Shown: positions 1 through 19,311 of the stretch, in pieces
How the letters are laid out: each line of letters starts with the position of its first letter
Numbering within the stretch: position 1 is the first letter of the stretch
NCBI RefSeq assembly: GCF_964340395.1
Contig: NC_135556.1
Coordinates: 11,001,410-11,065,409, forward strand
Origin: Glandiceps talaboti
Taxonomy: Eukaryota; Hemichordata; Enteropneusta; Spengelidae
Length of the DNA: 64,000 bases
Direction: 5' to 3'
Translations under genes and position numbers: made by a program
Notes under the pieces: generated by a model
The model's database searches: none
The model's input: only the letters and a program-made list of their open reading frames with translations
What the model was told of the DNA's origin: nothing

Positions 1-308
1 TACATTGGCGTTCTTTCAAGTGACATGACATGACATTTTTACACGCTATCAGTCAACTTCAAATGCAAAATAAATAATCACAGAGGTGTCCCGCGTAGTT
101 GGGATGTTAAAAAGACAAGTAAACACGTTGACTATCAGTTAGAAAGTAAACAACAGAAGCTTTTAAAATCGTAAAGTGTAGGTGTATTTTTTTTCGGTAG
201 AAGTCAGTTTCTACTGCATTGTACAAGAATAGTAAATTTCACTGTAATTCGTTAAAGGGTCCTGCTGTGGCCATGGCGTCTCTGTTATTGTAAGTGTAAA
301 ATTTACTG

Positions 309-519
309 TAGACAGTCGCGCCTTTTTTGCTACACTTTATCTAAAACTAAAGTCGTCGCCTCGCTTCGGTCAAGAGCAATACTACTATAACCGTGTACTA
401 CTGATAGCGAGCCTACCTTCGCTTTCAGTAGTTATAGTACTATTGCTCTGGATCGAAGCGAGGCGACGACTTTAGTTTTAGATAAAACATAGCAAAAAAG
501 GCACGAGCGACTAGTCTAA
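309..519. mobile_element. Foldback (MITE-like) element
   Basis: Arms of roughly 100 bp face each other. The stretch at about 317-370 is repeated inverted at about 453-507 with only small differences, and the inner parts (AGAGCAATA...TATAAC) also pair. There is no coding capacity. The outer ends TAGAC/GTCTA pair as well. No clear target duplication is seen. Confidence 0.7.
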
Positions 520-557
520 GTTGAAATGTGCACATGTTTATGTGAAAAGCATGCCCC

Positions 558-849
558 ATGAGTGAAATGTTAGGTAACTTCAATTTCCCGTATATAAATG
601 TCGTCCATCTTATGAGTGAAATGCTAAGGTAACTTCAATTTCCCTGTATATGATAGTTGTCGTTTTTCTTATGAGTGAAATGCTAAGGTAACTTAAATTT
701 CCTTGTATATGATCATTGTTGCCCTCCTTATGAGTGAAATGCTAAGGTAACTTAAATTTCCTTGTACATATATAATTGTCGTCCTCCTTATGAGTGAAAT
801 GCTAAGGTAACTTAAATTTCCTTGTATATGATAATTGTCGCCCTCCTTA
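558..849. repeat. Five-copy ~59-bp minisatellite
   Basis: Units begin ATGAGTGAAATG at 558, 612, 671, 730 and 790 and run through GGTAACTT..AATTTCC. The last three are almost identical and the first is shorter and more divergent. No open frame follows the array. Confidence 0.85.
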
Positions 850-1102
850 TATCATATACATCATCTGCATGTAAATGAACCCTACCTACTCTTTACAACT
901 AGAACTTAAAGGTATATATTAAGGTTTTATGCGAGTACAAAAATTGTGTTTATTTGGAGCTATGATGTAACAATTAGCAACTTCTTGTTTTGCATCATTT
1001 TGAAATTGATGATTCGACTTTTCAATACACAAAGCATTGTTTACTCTTCGAACCGTTGTCATGGCAATAATCGGTGCCATTTTCATTTTTCCTCGATTCC
1101 AG

Positions 1103-7524
<6,422 letters not shown>

Positions 7525-7847
7525 CTACAATATTCAAATAGGGAGCGTTCAGATTTTACGACGGGGGGGGGGGAGGCACAACTAATCGTGGAAGGGGTGT
7601 ATTATCTCAATTTGGTGGTCAAAGAAGAGTGTCATTTCTTTTACAAAACGGATCGGGCGGCGGAGGGGGGGGGGTCTTTCTTCGAAAGTGCGCCGTTGCT
7701 GTCTGAGTCAAATTTATATACAAGTATTGTACCCCAGGAGCTGTCATTGACTATTACAGGTGATAACCGTACTTTGATACCCCCGAAGTGTTTGGAAGAC
7801 CTTTTGCTGAGACCATCCAGTTTTCATACTTTTCACACACCTTTCGT

Positions 7848-7974
<127 letters not shown>

Positions 7975-7999
7975 AGTGGATCCCCACACCAGCAACCAT

Positions 8000-8940
8000 C
8001 GTAGTTATGGTGTACGTTTCGCTCCCCCTCCCCTCCCCCTCCCCCTCACGCTCCAACAAGAATCACAACTTTATTAGTAAATAATACATCATTGTCCAAA
8101 TGTAGGATGTGGCTATTCATATATTCATATTGGATCTAAATTGTTTGTCTTTTGAAATAATTCTCTCCACCAATCTCTCTTTGATATGCATGACTTAATT
8201 TGATTTAATGATTATTGTTTTCGTTTACTTTAAAATCAAAGTATCTCGCAAGGCACAGATTATTTTCTACTGTTGCATCAATGTGTAAAGTAAATCTACC
8301 TAATTCAGCCAATAAATCAATAAATTGGAGTTACTTTAACCTATACCTAATATGAATCTATAGAATTGATTACTTACTTGTTCTAGACTAGACTAGTTCT
8401 GCTTGAACTATTTCTATGGCCCTCACCAGGTACAGTTTTTCTTTTCTTTTCTTTTCTTTTCAGTTGTGTATCATTTTCCCTTCGTGTCTGGTGAAAATAA
8501 ATAATATGAATATGAAAACTATTATTAAGTGATAACTCATATGCCCTGACTTCTACACTATATATGATTTACTACTTGATCAAATAATTTTAAACATAAT
8601 CGAGGTAAAATCATTTATTAACTCAGCAAGTACGAGGAATAGAAAATAAACCTTTCATTTCTATACTTTGCATACCCATGAAAAAAAATCTACCTACCTA
8701 AGCACACAATTATTTTTTTGCCTAACAAAATAGTTATGTCGAGATAACGAGATAGTTATGTCAAGATAACGGGGGGGGGGGGGTCCCCAAAGTTTATATT
8801 TACCATTTGGATTGAAAATTGTAACTAGATAACAAAATTATTTCACTTTAGTTATACTTTTGATAATTCGAAACACTGTGTAAAACTACTCCAGTACTAG
8901 TACTCCCAGCACTTTACTTGCGATTTGAAGTTCACACCCC
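8000..8940. other. Non-coding stretch after the mosaic gene
   Basis: AT-rich sequence with scattered AATAAA hexamers (for example near 8310-8330 and 8500) that could serve the mosaic gene's 3' end. A CTTTT run lies near 8440-8460 and a G11 run near 8771. No coding signal is seen. Confidence 0.5.
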
Positions 8941-10149
8941 ATGTACATACACACGCAGTCTAACCACCCACCCAGCATCATCAAGAACATATCGTCAGCC
9001 ATCGGCCGTAGAATTTCCGACATATCATCCGACGAACACATCTTCAACCAGGCAGCCCCACTGTACCAAAATGCACTAAAAACCAGCGGCCACAAAGAGA
9101 ACATCACGTACACCAGCACCCCGACGCAGAAAAACAAGAAAAACAGAAATAGAAACACCATCTGGTTTAACCCACCATACAGCAAAAACGTAGCCACCAA
9201 TGTAGGCAAACGATTCCTCAACCTAATCACAAAACACTTCCCAGCAGACTCTAAGTTACACAAAATATTCAACAGAAACAATGTCAAAGTCAGTTATAGC
9301 TGCATGCCAAACATGGCTACCATAATCAAAGCGCATAACGCCACCATCTCCAACAGCGAAACTAAACCCACTCAAAAACCCTGTAATTAATTGCAGACAG
9401 AAAGACACCTGCCCTCTGAACGGCGAATGCCAAACGGAAAACATCGTATACCAAGCCACCGTCCACGGAAAACAAACAAAAGTATATATCGGTCTAACAG
9501 AGAACAACTTCAAGCAGAGATACGCCAACCACAAACAGTCATTCAAACATGAAAAACACGAAAACAGCACAGAACTATCAAAACACATTTGGAAACTGAA
9601 AAGAAACAATGAGCCTTTTTCCGTATCCTGGTCCATCAGCAAGAAAGCCCAAGCATACACCAATAAAACAAAACGATGCAACCTGTGTTTAACCGAAAAA
9701 CTAACTATTATTAAAGCAGACAAAAGCTCCACACTAAACAAAAGAACTGAGTTGATATCCAAATGCCGACACGAGAATAAGTTTTATTTGTGCAACTTCA
9801 ATAGAGCATCTATCACCTAAACTAAACCCGTTAACTAACGGAACATCAAAGACCAACATGTAACAACCCGCCAACACTTACTTGTCCGCACCCAATAACC
9901 CACGCAATAACAACCAACACCTCCACACATACAACACTTACCCACCGACACAGACAATAGTGATGGTATTTCTATTGTCTACACTCTATATATACAGCAC
10001 ACCCAGAGAGTAGGCCTCAGAGTGTCTGATGATCGCAATATGCGTGAAACTCCGAGTTACACCCAAGAAAGAGTTCCAGTACTACCAAAACTATTACGCT
10101 CTGCCACTGCGGTATAGAGCACTGTCTTAGCAGATTGATACTCACCGAG

Positions 10150-10150
<1 letters not shown>
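8941..10150 (+). mobile_element. Second Penelope-like element, 5'-truncated and broken
   Basis: Translation from 8941 gives YIHTQSNHPPSIIKN, then NTIWFNPPYS, SYSCMPN, a cysteine cluster and, in a second reading frame, YIGLTENNFKQRY, TELSKHIWKLK and CRHENKFYLCNF, ending with a stop at about 9820. These match the linker and GIY-YIG nuclease of the first element at clear but moderate identity, so it is a different subfamily. The RT core is absent and the frame is interrupted about once. The 3' region (9821-10150) is non-coding, holds a hammerhead motif and ends at a (TA)n tract. It lies downstream of the mosaic gene in the same orientation. Confidence 0.85.
10022..10062 (+). ncRNA. Hammerhead ribozyme of PLE 2
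   Basis: CUGAUGA lies at 10026-10032. Stem II is CGCA/UGCG (10034-10037 with 10041-10044), followed by GAAA at 10046-10049, a stem III ACU/AGU with a CCG loop, and stem I GUGU (10022-10025) paired with ACAC (10059-10062). Stems I and II differ in sequence from those of PLE 1 but still pair. The first stem II position is a U-U mismatch. Confidence 0.8.

Positions 10151-10236
<86 letters not shown>
10151..10236. repeat. (TA)n tract at the 3' end of PLE 2
   Basis: A perfect TA run that starts directly after the element's terminal CTCACCGAGT. Confidence 0.92.
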
Positions 10237-10237
<1 letters not shown>

Positions 10238-10549
10238 GTCTATAAATGATATCATAAACCATACCGTTCTGACCCAAATATTTCGAAGAGACTGAGCTCC
10301 TCTTCATCGGTGGGTCTCCAGTTCTGTCAAAGAAATCTGGTTGTGCACATCATTAAATAGACAGTAGTTATTGTCATGCAAAATAGTGTTCTTGTACGTC
10401 CTAGAATGGTATGAATATTACATTGTGTCAGCTGTTGAAGACTGGTGACGACTGGTTGCTATGTTACTGCTTTCTGTCAATACCATTGGTGAGTGTATCT
10501 AGTTTTTTTTTATCCACATTGATTCACGTAGTTGGTGATATGTTTTATC

Positions 10550-10550
<1 letters not shown>

Positions 10551-10616
<66 letters not shown>
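10551..10616. repeat. (TA)n microsatellite
   Basis: A perfect TA run of about 65 bp with no recognisable element on either side. Confidence 0.9.
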
Positions 10617-10618
<2 letters not shown>

Positions 10619-10619
10619 C

Positions 10620-11590
10620 AATAATTTCGGTCTTTGTTCATATATAGATGTGCATGTATAGCATGATGTTATATCTAATCAATACAAATTGTGCATTTAT
10701 TGGGTTTAGCTGGTAACCATGGCATTACATGTATATTTAACGTGATAACGTTGAAATGGACGAATCGATTTGAAATATTAATAAATTGATTAATGGATTA
10801 TTATTATCTTGTAGGAAAAAAAAAGACAATTTCCTTTCTGAAGAACAGGACAGCATAGCTTGCTGGATAGCGTGGTATTGAAGTGTAATACTGGTATTAT
10901 GTTCACGCTACGGCGCAAATAATAATAATGGGATAACCTGACGTTTCGGAAATTACCATGACTGTTCAAAATTGCCATTGGAATGTGTTTTGCGAATGTC
11001 CTGAAGTGGCTAATAATTACACGAACATTTTGCTTTATAGGACCATCCGGTCCCATCTTATCCATGAATTGAATCTAAGCTGACGAGTGATTACGAGACT
11101 TACAAAGTCGTAGAAAAAAAAACCCCAAACGATAAAAGGTACAGAAGTTTGAAAATGATTATCCTTGAAGCAAGTGACCGAAGACGAAAGATGTATCGAG
11201 ATATTTGTGAAGGTAAGGCCGGTATTAGCGAGACTGACTTTCAACTTGTCATCACATCACCAATCATCTTTGTTGAATCTTATTGATCCCAAGATGTCAT
11301 GTCATCCTGGGATGAATTCATCTCATCGTGAAATTTAAGACACTGACTTTGGTAATCATATAGGTACATCGTCCTAAACCACCGTCCAGGAATCACCCTT
11401 CAAGAGGTTTCATTGTGCCAGTCCAAAACTTTAATTTACGAGAGTGCCATAGGTACAGGAGCATGTCATTCACAGTTTGCTTTATCTTTAACTTTTTAAA
11501 GATTTTTTAACTCTTTATCTTTAAAATTAACGATGGTATTCATTTACGTACATTGTTTCCTGTGAAGAAAAGTGACTATGAATTCCAACT
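10620..11590. other. Non-coding interval
   Basis: AT-rich sequence without a coding frame that resembles a protein. No internal repeat was found. Confidence 0.4.
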
Positions 11591-11593
11591 AAC

Positions 11594-11656
11594 TCACTAA
11601 CTAACTAACTATCTATCTAACTAACTAACTAAGTAACTAAGTAACTAACTAACTAT

Positions 11657-11691
<35 letters not shown>

Positions 11692-11696
11692 CTAAG

Positions 11697-11727
<31 letters not shown>

Positions 11728-11744
11728 GAAACTAACCGACTAAT

Positions 11745-11796
<52 letters not shown>

Positions 11797-11885
11797 CGAC
11801 TAATTAACTAAGTAAGTACATATAAGTTTACTAAGTAAGTAAGTAACTAACAAATAAACAAACAAACAAACAAACAAACAAACAA
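11594..11885. repeat. (CTAA)n array passing into (CAAA)n
   Basis: About 220 bp of CTAA units with sporadic CTAT, CGAC and GTAA variants are followed by AAGT and CAAA runs up to about 11885. Confidence 0.9.
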
Positions 11886-12027
11886 ACCAAATGGCAATAA
11901 ACGAACACTACCTCGTTCAATTCCTATACTCTTGCCAGGCACAGACAACAGCAACACACTGTCTGAAAGCATCTGACTATATGACAGCGAACTTTAAATG
12001 AACAGGCACAACTCATATCTGTCCTTA

Positions 12028-12279
12028 GACTTTTCTAACTATTTGCCAATACCTTGTTTCTGTTATAAACAATGGAATTTCACTGAAAATGACTTTTCTA
12101 ACTATTTGCCAATACCTTGTTTCTGCTATAAACAATGGAATTTCACTGAAAATGGCTTTTCTAACTATTTGCCAATACATTGTTTCTGCTATAAACAATG
12201 GAATTTCACTGAAAATGACTTTTCTAACTATTTGCCAATACCTTGTTTCTGATAATAACAATGGAATTTTACTGAAAAT
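12028..12279. repeat. 63-bp tandem repeat, four copies
   Basis: Units start at 12028, 12091, 12154 and 12217 and differ by only a few bases. The period is a multiple of three, so several frames on both strands remain open and give repeated 21-residue peptides. I see no start context, splice signals or homology, and do not regard it as coding. Confidence 0.85.
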
Positions 12280-12289
12280 GATTTTTTGT

Positions 12290-13657
12290 AGATGTTATTC
12301 TAGAACATACATGCACCACTGCGAGCAGCTGTACCAAGACATAGGAACAGATTTACAGTTGCTGCTATGGTGTCTAGGAACGATGATTGATTCTCCACTC
12401 ACGTACCAGGTCGACCCGAGCTCAGCCGTGGTTCATACACCACATTTGAAAGGAGAAAAGATTGGGTAAACATTAGGACTGGTGTAAATGTAATACTTTT
12501 GACCTTTTTAGTAAACAAACCGCGGTACTTATTTTTATCTAATTTATCAATAATATTTCATACGTGATTTATCAGTATTGTAGTACTCCACTTTGACATT
12601 TTTAGAATGAATGGTTTCTTTTGCACAGTCAAGGTTAAAGGTCAGTGTCGAGTGATGACATATACTTCTGAGCAAAGTTTACACCTTTCTGTAATATATG
12701 GGTTACTTCTCTCACGTCACAGCGGTTGTCGACGACAAGTTTGGTCTTGTATGAGAGTGTGGAGGAATGAAAAAAGGCTGAGAAGGCAAAATTTGTGACA
12801 GATTGTGAAATTGCACAACAGCTTCCCTCGTGACGTCACTCACACGAAGACGAGCCTCGACATGTTACGCTGTTCTACATGTGTCCTACATACATACATA
12901 TAACTTTTCTTTAGGCAGGGTCTGACCTTCCCTGACGACCAGTCGGTTGCTATGGATCCAACCAACTGTTGCAGCGCTATGATAATCGCTTCCAACATTT
13001 GAGAAACGAAACGCATGATTGGTCGAAGGGCAGTGACGTGCCCCATCTACCAACACAGAGACCAAGAAGAAAGCAGCCTCTCGGTAGTCTGTGCTTACAG
13101 TGGTGACGTCGACGCACTTTTCTGCTTTTCTACATTTTCGTTTCAGACGTTTAATAAACGAAACGGGTAAGTGCTGTTTGATGTCCCTTGATCTAGGGCG
13201 CGAGGGAAATTGTATTTTGCCGACACTTTCACTTTAACTTCTCAGTACATGCCCACATAGACTGACCGCCAAATTTACAAAGATCGTCTTGTCAGGCATG
13301 GTTTTCTCTATAGTGGTCTGAGATTGTGTTTATCAAGTCACGGAATGAAAACCATATGGCGCGAAGACATAATGACCTATTCTAGGTGCGCCATACATCG
13401 ATGGCGGTCTACCATTTTCATTTTGACTCGACACCAACAAAGAAACTGGCATGGGTGGACGCCACAAATTAAAAAGAGAAACACGCCCAATAACGTAAGG
13501 ATCAATACACTGATATTTACACTGGCATATGATATATATATGATTGCAACAGTATCTTGCTTGATATTATGTTATTTATACCGCTCTACATTCATATGTA
13601 TTTAAGCCCTGTTTCCTCCAGCATAGACATTTTACATATACTTTATATACAATTTAC

Positions 13658-13660
<3 letters not shown>
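12290..13660. other. Non-coding interval
   Basis: Short open frames occur, but none has recognisable domains or well-placed splice sites. Nothing else was seen. Confidence 0.4.

Positions 13661-13662
<2 letters not shown>

Positions 13663-13740
<78 letters not shown>
13663..13740. repeat. (TA)n tract abutting a PLE end fragment
   Basis: A perfect TA run followed directly by the inverted terminal sequence of the PLE 2 subfamily. Confidence 0.9.
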
Positions 13741-13742
<2 letters not shown>

Positions 13743-13772
13743 CTCGGTGAGTATCAATCTGCTAAGACAGTG
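13741..13772 (-). mobile_element. 32-bp 3'-end scrap of the PLE 2 subfamily
   Basis: The segment is the reverse complement of the last 32 bases of PLE 2 (about 10119-10152) and stands next to (TA)n as at 10151. It is a very strongly 5'-truncated copy. Confidence 0.75.
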
Positions 13773-13785
13773 AAGTATGTTAAAT

Positions 13786-13788
<3 letters not shown>

Positions 13789-13828
<40 letters not shown>

Positions 13829-13840
13829 TGTGTGTACATG

Positions 13841-13901
<61 letters not shown>

Positions 13902-13902
13902 A
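13789..13902. repeat. (TA)n and (GT)n microsatellites
   Basis: About 36 bp of TA, a short GTGTGTACATGCAT link, then about 60 bp of GT. Confidence 0.9.
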
Positions 13903-14202
13903 CTTACAGTTGATAAAAATGACTCCATATGTGAGAACCAGACACAAATGATTAATGGTTACGTTGACTGTTATTTTTAGTTATTGAATATTATAATTAC
14001 ATGTCAACATATGAATGGTCTGGTGATGGTGACACAGCCAATACTAGATAATACATGTATTAAGGTCAAAACACCTGAACTTTATAGATACTGTCTCTTT
14101 TCTGAACTTTTAAATGAAGTATGTTAAATGGGATTTGCAATGATTTCAATTGGAAATTAATTCACCACATTCACTTCCAACATGACAATCCATAAAGTTA
14201 TG

Positions 14203-14203
14203 C

Positions 14204-14270
<67 letters not shown>

Positions 14271-14271
14271 G
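14203..14271. repeat. (CAA)n microsatellite
   Basis: About 22 perfect CAA units. Confidence 0.92.
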
Positions 14272-14369
14272 AACCGTCTCTGAAAAGCATAGGGACGCGT
14301 AATGTTGTTTGTGTGGGAGGATACATAGAACATAACGTTACGAATATGAATGGTGTTATAAGACTACAT

Positions 14370-14601
14370 CAATCTGATTAAAATCTGATGTTAGATAGGC
14401 TGGTTTTCCTGTATTTACCTTTATTCCATCGTTATTGCGTCTTTTACGTTAGTTTTTTATTTTCCTGGACGAACGCCTTTCCAACGTTGGAAAGGCGTTC
14501 GTCCAGGAAAATAAAAAACTAACGTAAAAGACGCAATAACGATGGAATAAAGGTAAATACAGGAAAACCAGCCTATCTAACATCAGATTTTAATCAGATT
14601 G
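14370..14601. mobile_element. Perfectly palindromic 232-bp foldback element with 10-bp target duplication
   Basis: Bases 14370-14485 and 14486-14601 are exact reverse complements with no spacer; the centre is CCAAC/GTTGG. The same 10 bases, AAGACTACAT, flank it at 14360-14369 and 14602-14611. Outer ends read CAATCTGATT. A 9-11-bp duplication is typical of Mutator-like (MULE) elements, so a MULE foldback is the best guess. No coding sequence. Confidence 0.88.
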
Positions 14602-14611
14602 AAGACTACAT

Positions 14612-15308
14612 TTACTCCATCTTGCTTGAATGGATGGATACAAAAAAATTACAATTACCAATCATGCTGCTAGTATATAGAGAAAATAGCCCCTTTTCTT
14701 TGTACCATGCAGCAAACATAGTGCATGGAGAATACGCTTATTCGTAGCAACATTATTTGACCGTTCGAGTTCGTATCCGTTGCTGGTATAAATCCTCAAT
14801 CCAGGCAACATTAATACGCGTCACTGTGTTGAAAAAGTACTTAAATTGCACACAGTTACGGGAAAACAAACTGAAAAAAGTACATTTTTAGATCGCATCA
14901 TTCTAACCCTATAGAACTTAAAACTTTCATTTAGCAACGTTTCTAAGAATGTCGCCTCAATCTCGACTTTATGAGTCATCATAATGCATGTGACTTATAA
15001 TAGTAAGTTATTTATGACACAAGTGAAAGAAATGCAATGATTTCAACACACTAATCAGATTTGCTTGAAATCAAATATGGGTTTTCTTAACTGAATTACA
15101 AACAAGAACAATGTACAACAACAAAGCAGCCCCTCCCAACCGGATTTTGTTATGGATATCTTCAACTCGATCATGCGTGTCAAACAATGTGCTATTTTAC
15201 CATCTCGTGTCAGTGACCAATTCATACTTTAAAAGCTAGAATGTTAGATTTTCTCATAACGAAACGAGAATAATATAAAGTCATATTTCTTCTCTTTCTT
15301 CTAAATAG
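14612..15308. other. Region upstream of the PLAC8-like gene
   Basis: No coding frame. It should hold an intron and perhaps an untranslated first exon of the PLAC8-like gene, since the ATG exon is preceded by a splice-acceptor-like tract. The first exon could not be placed. Confidence 0.4.
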
Positions 15309-15314
15309 CTAAAG

Positions 15315-17728
15315 ATGTCGTACAATGAATTTGACGCACCGATGTACCAACAACAACAACCCCAGGCACCTGTAATGCAGCAACCTGCGCCAACACCTAT
15401 GCCTGTAAGTATGTGCATGTACACGTGGTGTGGAAGGGAGGCATGATACACTTCAGACCACGACGTATGAATAAATATAGGTGCATGTCAAGGGTGTTTG
15501 TTTGTTTGTTTGTTTGTTTGAGTGACATGAGATCTTTATTGGCATGATTCATGTATGTGGTTGGCGAACAGATATGAAGCACGTAAGGGGCGACGTCAAA
15601 AGATCGATGTTTACAAAAAAACTTAATTGCTTTAGTTTGGGGGTGGGGGGGTTTTGGCCAAAATAATTTCTCAACCGTCAAAAACGATTTAACGCCATAC
15701 TTGGCAAATTTAGTACGATTTCAAGGCTGCTTTTACCTAAAACACTGCGTACAGTCGGTCCGATTTATCAGCGGTACGCGGTTCAGCTTTCAAATTTGCT
15801 GCAAAATAGGTATTTGGGAACGAGGTGGGTATCCAGAGTGTGCGTACGCACATTTCATCAGTTGGCGTCGTCGAGACACGAAGGGTTCGTACAATTTTCT
15901 GGTCCATATATGTTCTCCTTACACAATTTATAAATGCCCTTCGAACGACTTTCAGAAACTAACGAACAAGATTTGGGAGTTAAATATCAAAAAATAACAG
16001 GGCAAATCCCTGGCCGGTGTACAGGAAAGCGCAACGAAGTTGTGGCATGCCAAATACAAAAATGACCGACGGTCATCAGCCGAGTTCATGTCCCAGGAGG
16101 TCGAGTCGAAACAATCTATTTTGAAATACGTTAAAAAATATGTTTGAAAGTTAACGAAGTCTCAGTGGGTACGTGATCAGAGCCGATCGTTCAATCGTAG
16201 TGGTAAATTTTAAAGGACCTTCACGATAATTGATTTCAATAGTCTATGTGGAGAGGACGTTGCCAAAATCCACCTACGCGAAGGTTCTAAGTTTAATAGG
16301 CCATAAGTTATAACGTGAAACTAATGCGAATGTAAATCCGGAAATTACCGATGAGATGTCATGTTTGATGTGACCTCTCAACTTGGACTAAATTGTCGTA
16401 GATAGCGTGGTATTGCGAATTTTTATTTCTACACTCGCAACAAGTTGATCATTCGACTGATGTTGATTCAATCCTTGGTGAAAATCAAAAGTTCGATCGC
16501 CTGAAATAATTATTCAGCAATAGTTTAGCAATTTCAAACAGATTTATAGATGTTTGTAGATGATAGTTGGAACATGCATGTGAAAGCCGTGGCCGCCGCG
16601 TCAACGTGTTCATCACTGTCGTAATGCGAGGTCACAGTCAAAATCAACGGAAACGTGCGAATATATACGACTCGACAGAAACAACTTGAAGGCTAAAAAG
16701 CATGAGAGCTGGTAAATACAATTTCTAGTTGAAATTATGTTTTGCAGAGACAGTTAAATGTTTTACAGTTTGAATTGCAATGTTACTACATATAGTTCTT
16801 TACTCCAGTGAAAATGGTTACTTCATCCGATCTAATCTTTGGAATGGCCTTTAATGGGAAGTGGTATCCTGCTGTTTGCAAAACATCTTGTCAAGTTTTA
16901 TGAATCAAATCTATCTGTACAATCAATTTAGTCGAACTAGTTAACAAAGGCGATTCCTACACTTTCCCGACCGGCCCTGTATTTTTCAGTTAAACAAAAA
17001 TCATCCGATCAAAGTGTTGCTGATGAGCCTACACTCAATCACGAAATGTCTCCCATTTCAAAAAAGAAAGTGAAACCAGACATACCAGTATTAGTAATCA
17101 ATGTGACTTGACGTGTAAATTCAGTGTTGTTGTGTTCTGTTGGTTTTCAATAATAGTATTTTTCTGAGTTAAAATGGTTTTCTATTTTATTTATAATTCA
17201 GTATATTATATTGGTACGTTGTTTGAAAGTGGAAGTATACAGTATGAGTCTGAAACGATTTTCAATTTTAGGTCAGTTAAGTTAGATGGGGGGGTGGGGG
17301 GGTCTGGGACCTAACTTAAGCAATTAAGTTAGATATATTATATTGGACTTTTGATGTTGCCCCTAATGCTACACAAATGCGATACATGGACGAGTTGGTA
17401 AACATTAACTTGTCCGTCGATCTTCACTGTAACGTCAAGATATCTGACACCATCCCAAGAGTCAGTATATTGATGGCTCCACTTTTCAATTCAGTCTTGA
17501 CATAAAGTGCTTGGCACAGCGTTGTACTGGTGATAAGTTCGTTGGCCTCGATCTACTGTGGTTTCAGACTTAACTATGGCCCTAGTTAGGGTCGGTGATT
17601 GTGTTCAGTGAGTTGAAACGACGAACGATTCATTGAATGTAAATATACGTGCGCAGCTATTGTTACTTGTGTTGGTCAGCATTCTTAAAATAAATATATA
17701 TTTTATCACATGACCGTATCTTTGTTTC

Positions 17729-17792
<64 letters not shown>

Positions 17793-17892
17793 ATGTATGT
17801 ATGTATGTATAAAATAACAAACAAACTAACTATGTATGTATGTATGTATGTATGTATGTATGTATGTATGTATGTATGTATGTGTGTGTGTA

Positions 17893-17923
<31 letters not shown>

Positions 17924-19194
17924 ATGTATGTATGTATGTATGTATGTATGTATGTATGTACTTGTGTGCATACACACGCTTGTATGCATGGCAGGGTGGG
18001 GTGATTTCATTGCCAACGATTGTACTAGCAATCGGTCACTTCAGTCTCAAACTGACATTCGTCACAATAAGCACTGTCTCCGACCTACCTCATTCAATAA
18101 TTGATGAACATCCGGGGTTTTTTTTGGAATGTGTACTTTCCAAGGACAAATAACGACAGGTCAGAAAACTTCAATAATGACAGTAATTCTTTAGAATTTC
18201 TTTGGAGTTTAGTAACACAATCTCTGTGTTGCCTGTAATAGAATATCATATTTCATATTAATTGCTGAAAGAAAAGAAAACGGTGGAATTAGTATGACTG
18301 ACGAGCACTTCCAATTCCGTCATCGCATACTCATGCATGGCACGTACCGGGGTCGCTCCTTGAGTTCACGAAAGGTCATACCGTGCATGTGTTGGAATTC
18401 TGATGTCGTTTACAAAGCGGACAACTGAAGTGGAACTTTATTGGACTTCACAAATACTTTAAAGTTTTTCAAAGGTTGGTACACATGACAAAGTGTACAG
18501 ACCGTAGATTATTTAGTGCAAGCAAGTTTTTGTTGTTGTCTTTATATGACAAAAAATACCAGGAGTAATGTAGATTGGGGCACTGGAGTTCGACACAGAC
18601 TATTCGACCGAAAGACACCATGCTGTCCGAAAGAAACGACAACATCCAAGGTTTCCTAGAAAAACGTCGGCGAGACAGACTCTGAGATGCAGAAACACTC
18701 ATCTTTACCAAATTTGCCCATGGTATTTCCGGATTTTGTAGAAACACTGAATGTAACATAATATAATATACTGTACAATACTATACTATACTATACTATA
18801 CTATACTATACTATACTATACTATACTATACTATACTATACTATACTATACTATACTATACTATACTATACTATACTATACTACACTACACTACACTACA
18901 CTACACTACACTGTACTGTACTGTACTGTACTGTACTGTACTATAATATGATATAATATAAAATATAACTTTATTGCCATATGCATAAAAAGCATGGGAA
19001 ATTGGCTTTCCACGTGCACATAAGCGCGTGCGCGCGCACACACAAACACACTCACACACAAACAGAGAGACAGACACACAGAGCTAGAGGGCGGGGGTTT
19101 ATTACTGTAACAGTGTAATCTGGGTTACTTTGGTGTTTCCCATTTTTTAGCACAACTGAACTGAGGTTCAGTAGTGCTATAGGGATCGCCCGGC

Positions 19195-19240
<46 letters not shown>

Positions 19241-19255
19241 GTGTGTGTGTGTGTC

Positions 19256-19311
<56 letters not shown>

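Noticed and set aside
10551-10616. A further PLE end at this (TA)n tract
   Set aside because: Neither flank matches the known PLE termini in the window. The same holds for 56886-56989.
12089-12469. 126-codon frame with repeated FLTICQYLVSAINNG text
   Set aside because: It is the 63-bp tandem repeat read through, with an unrelated tail.
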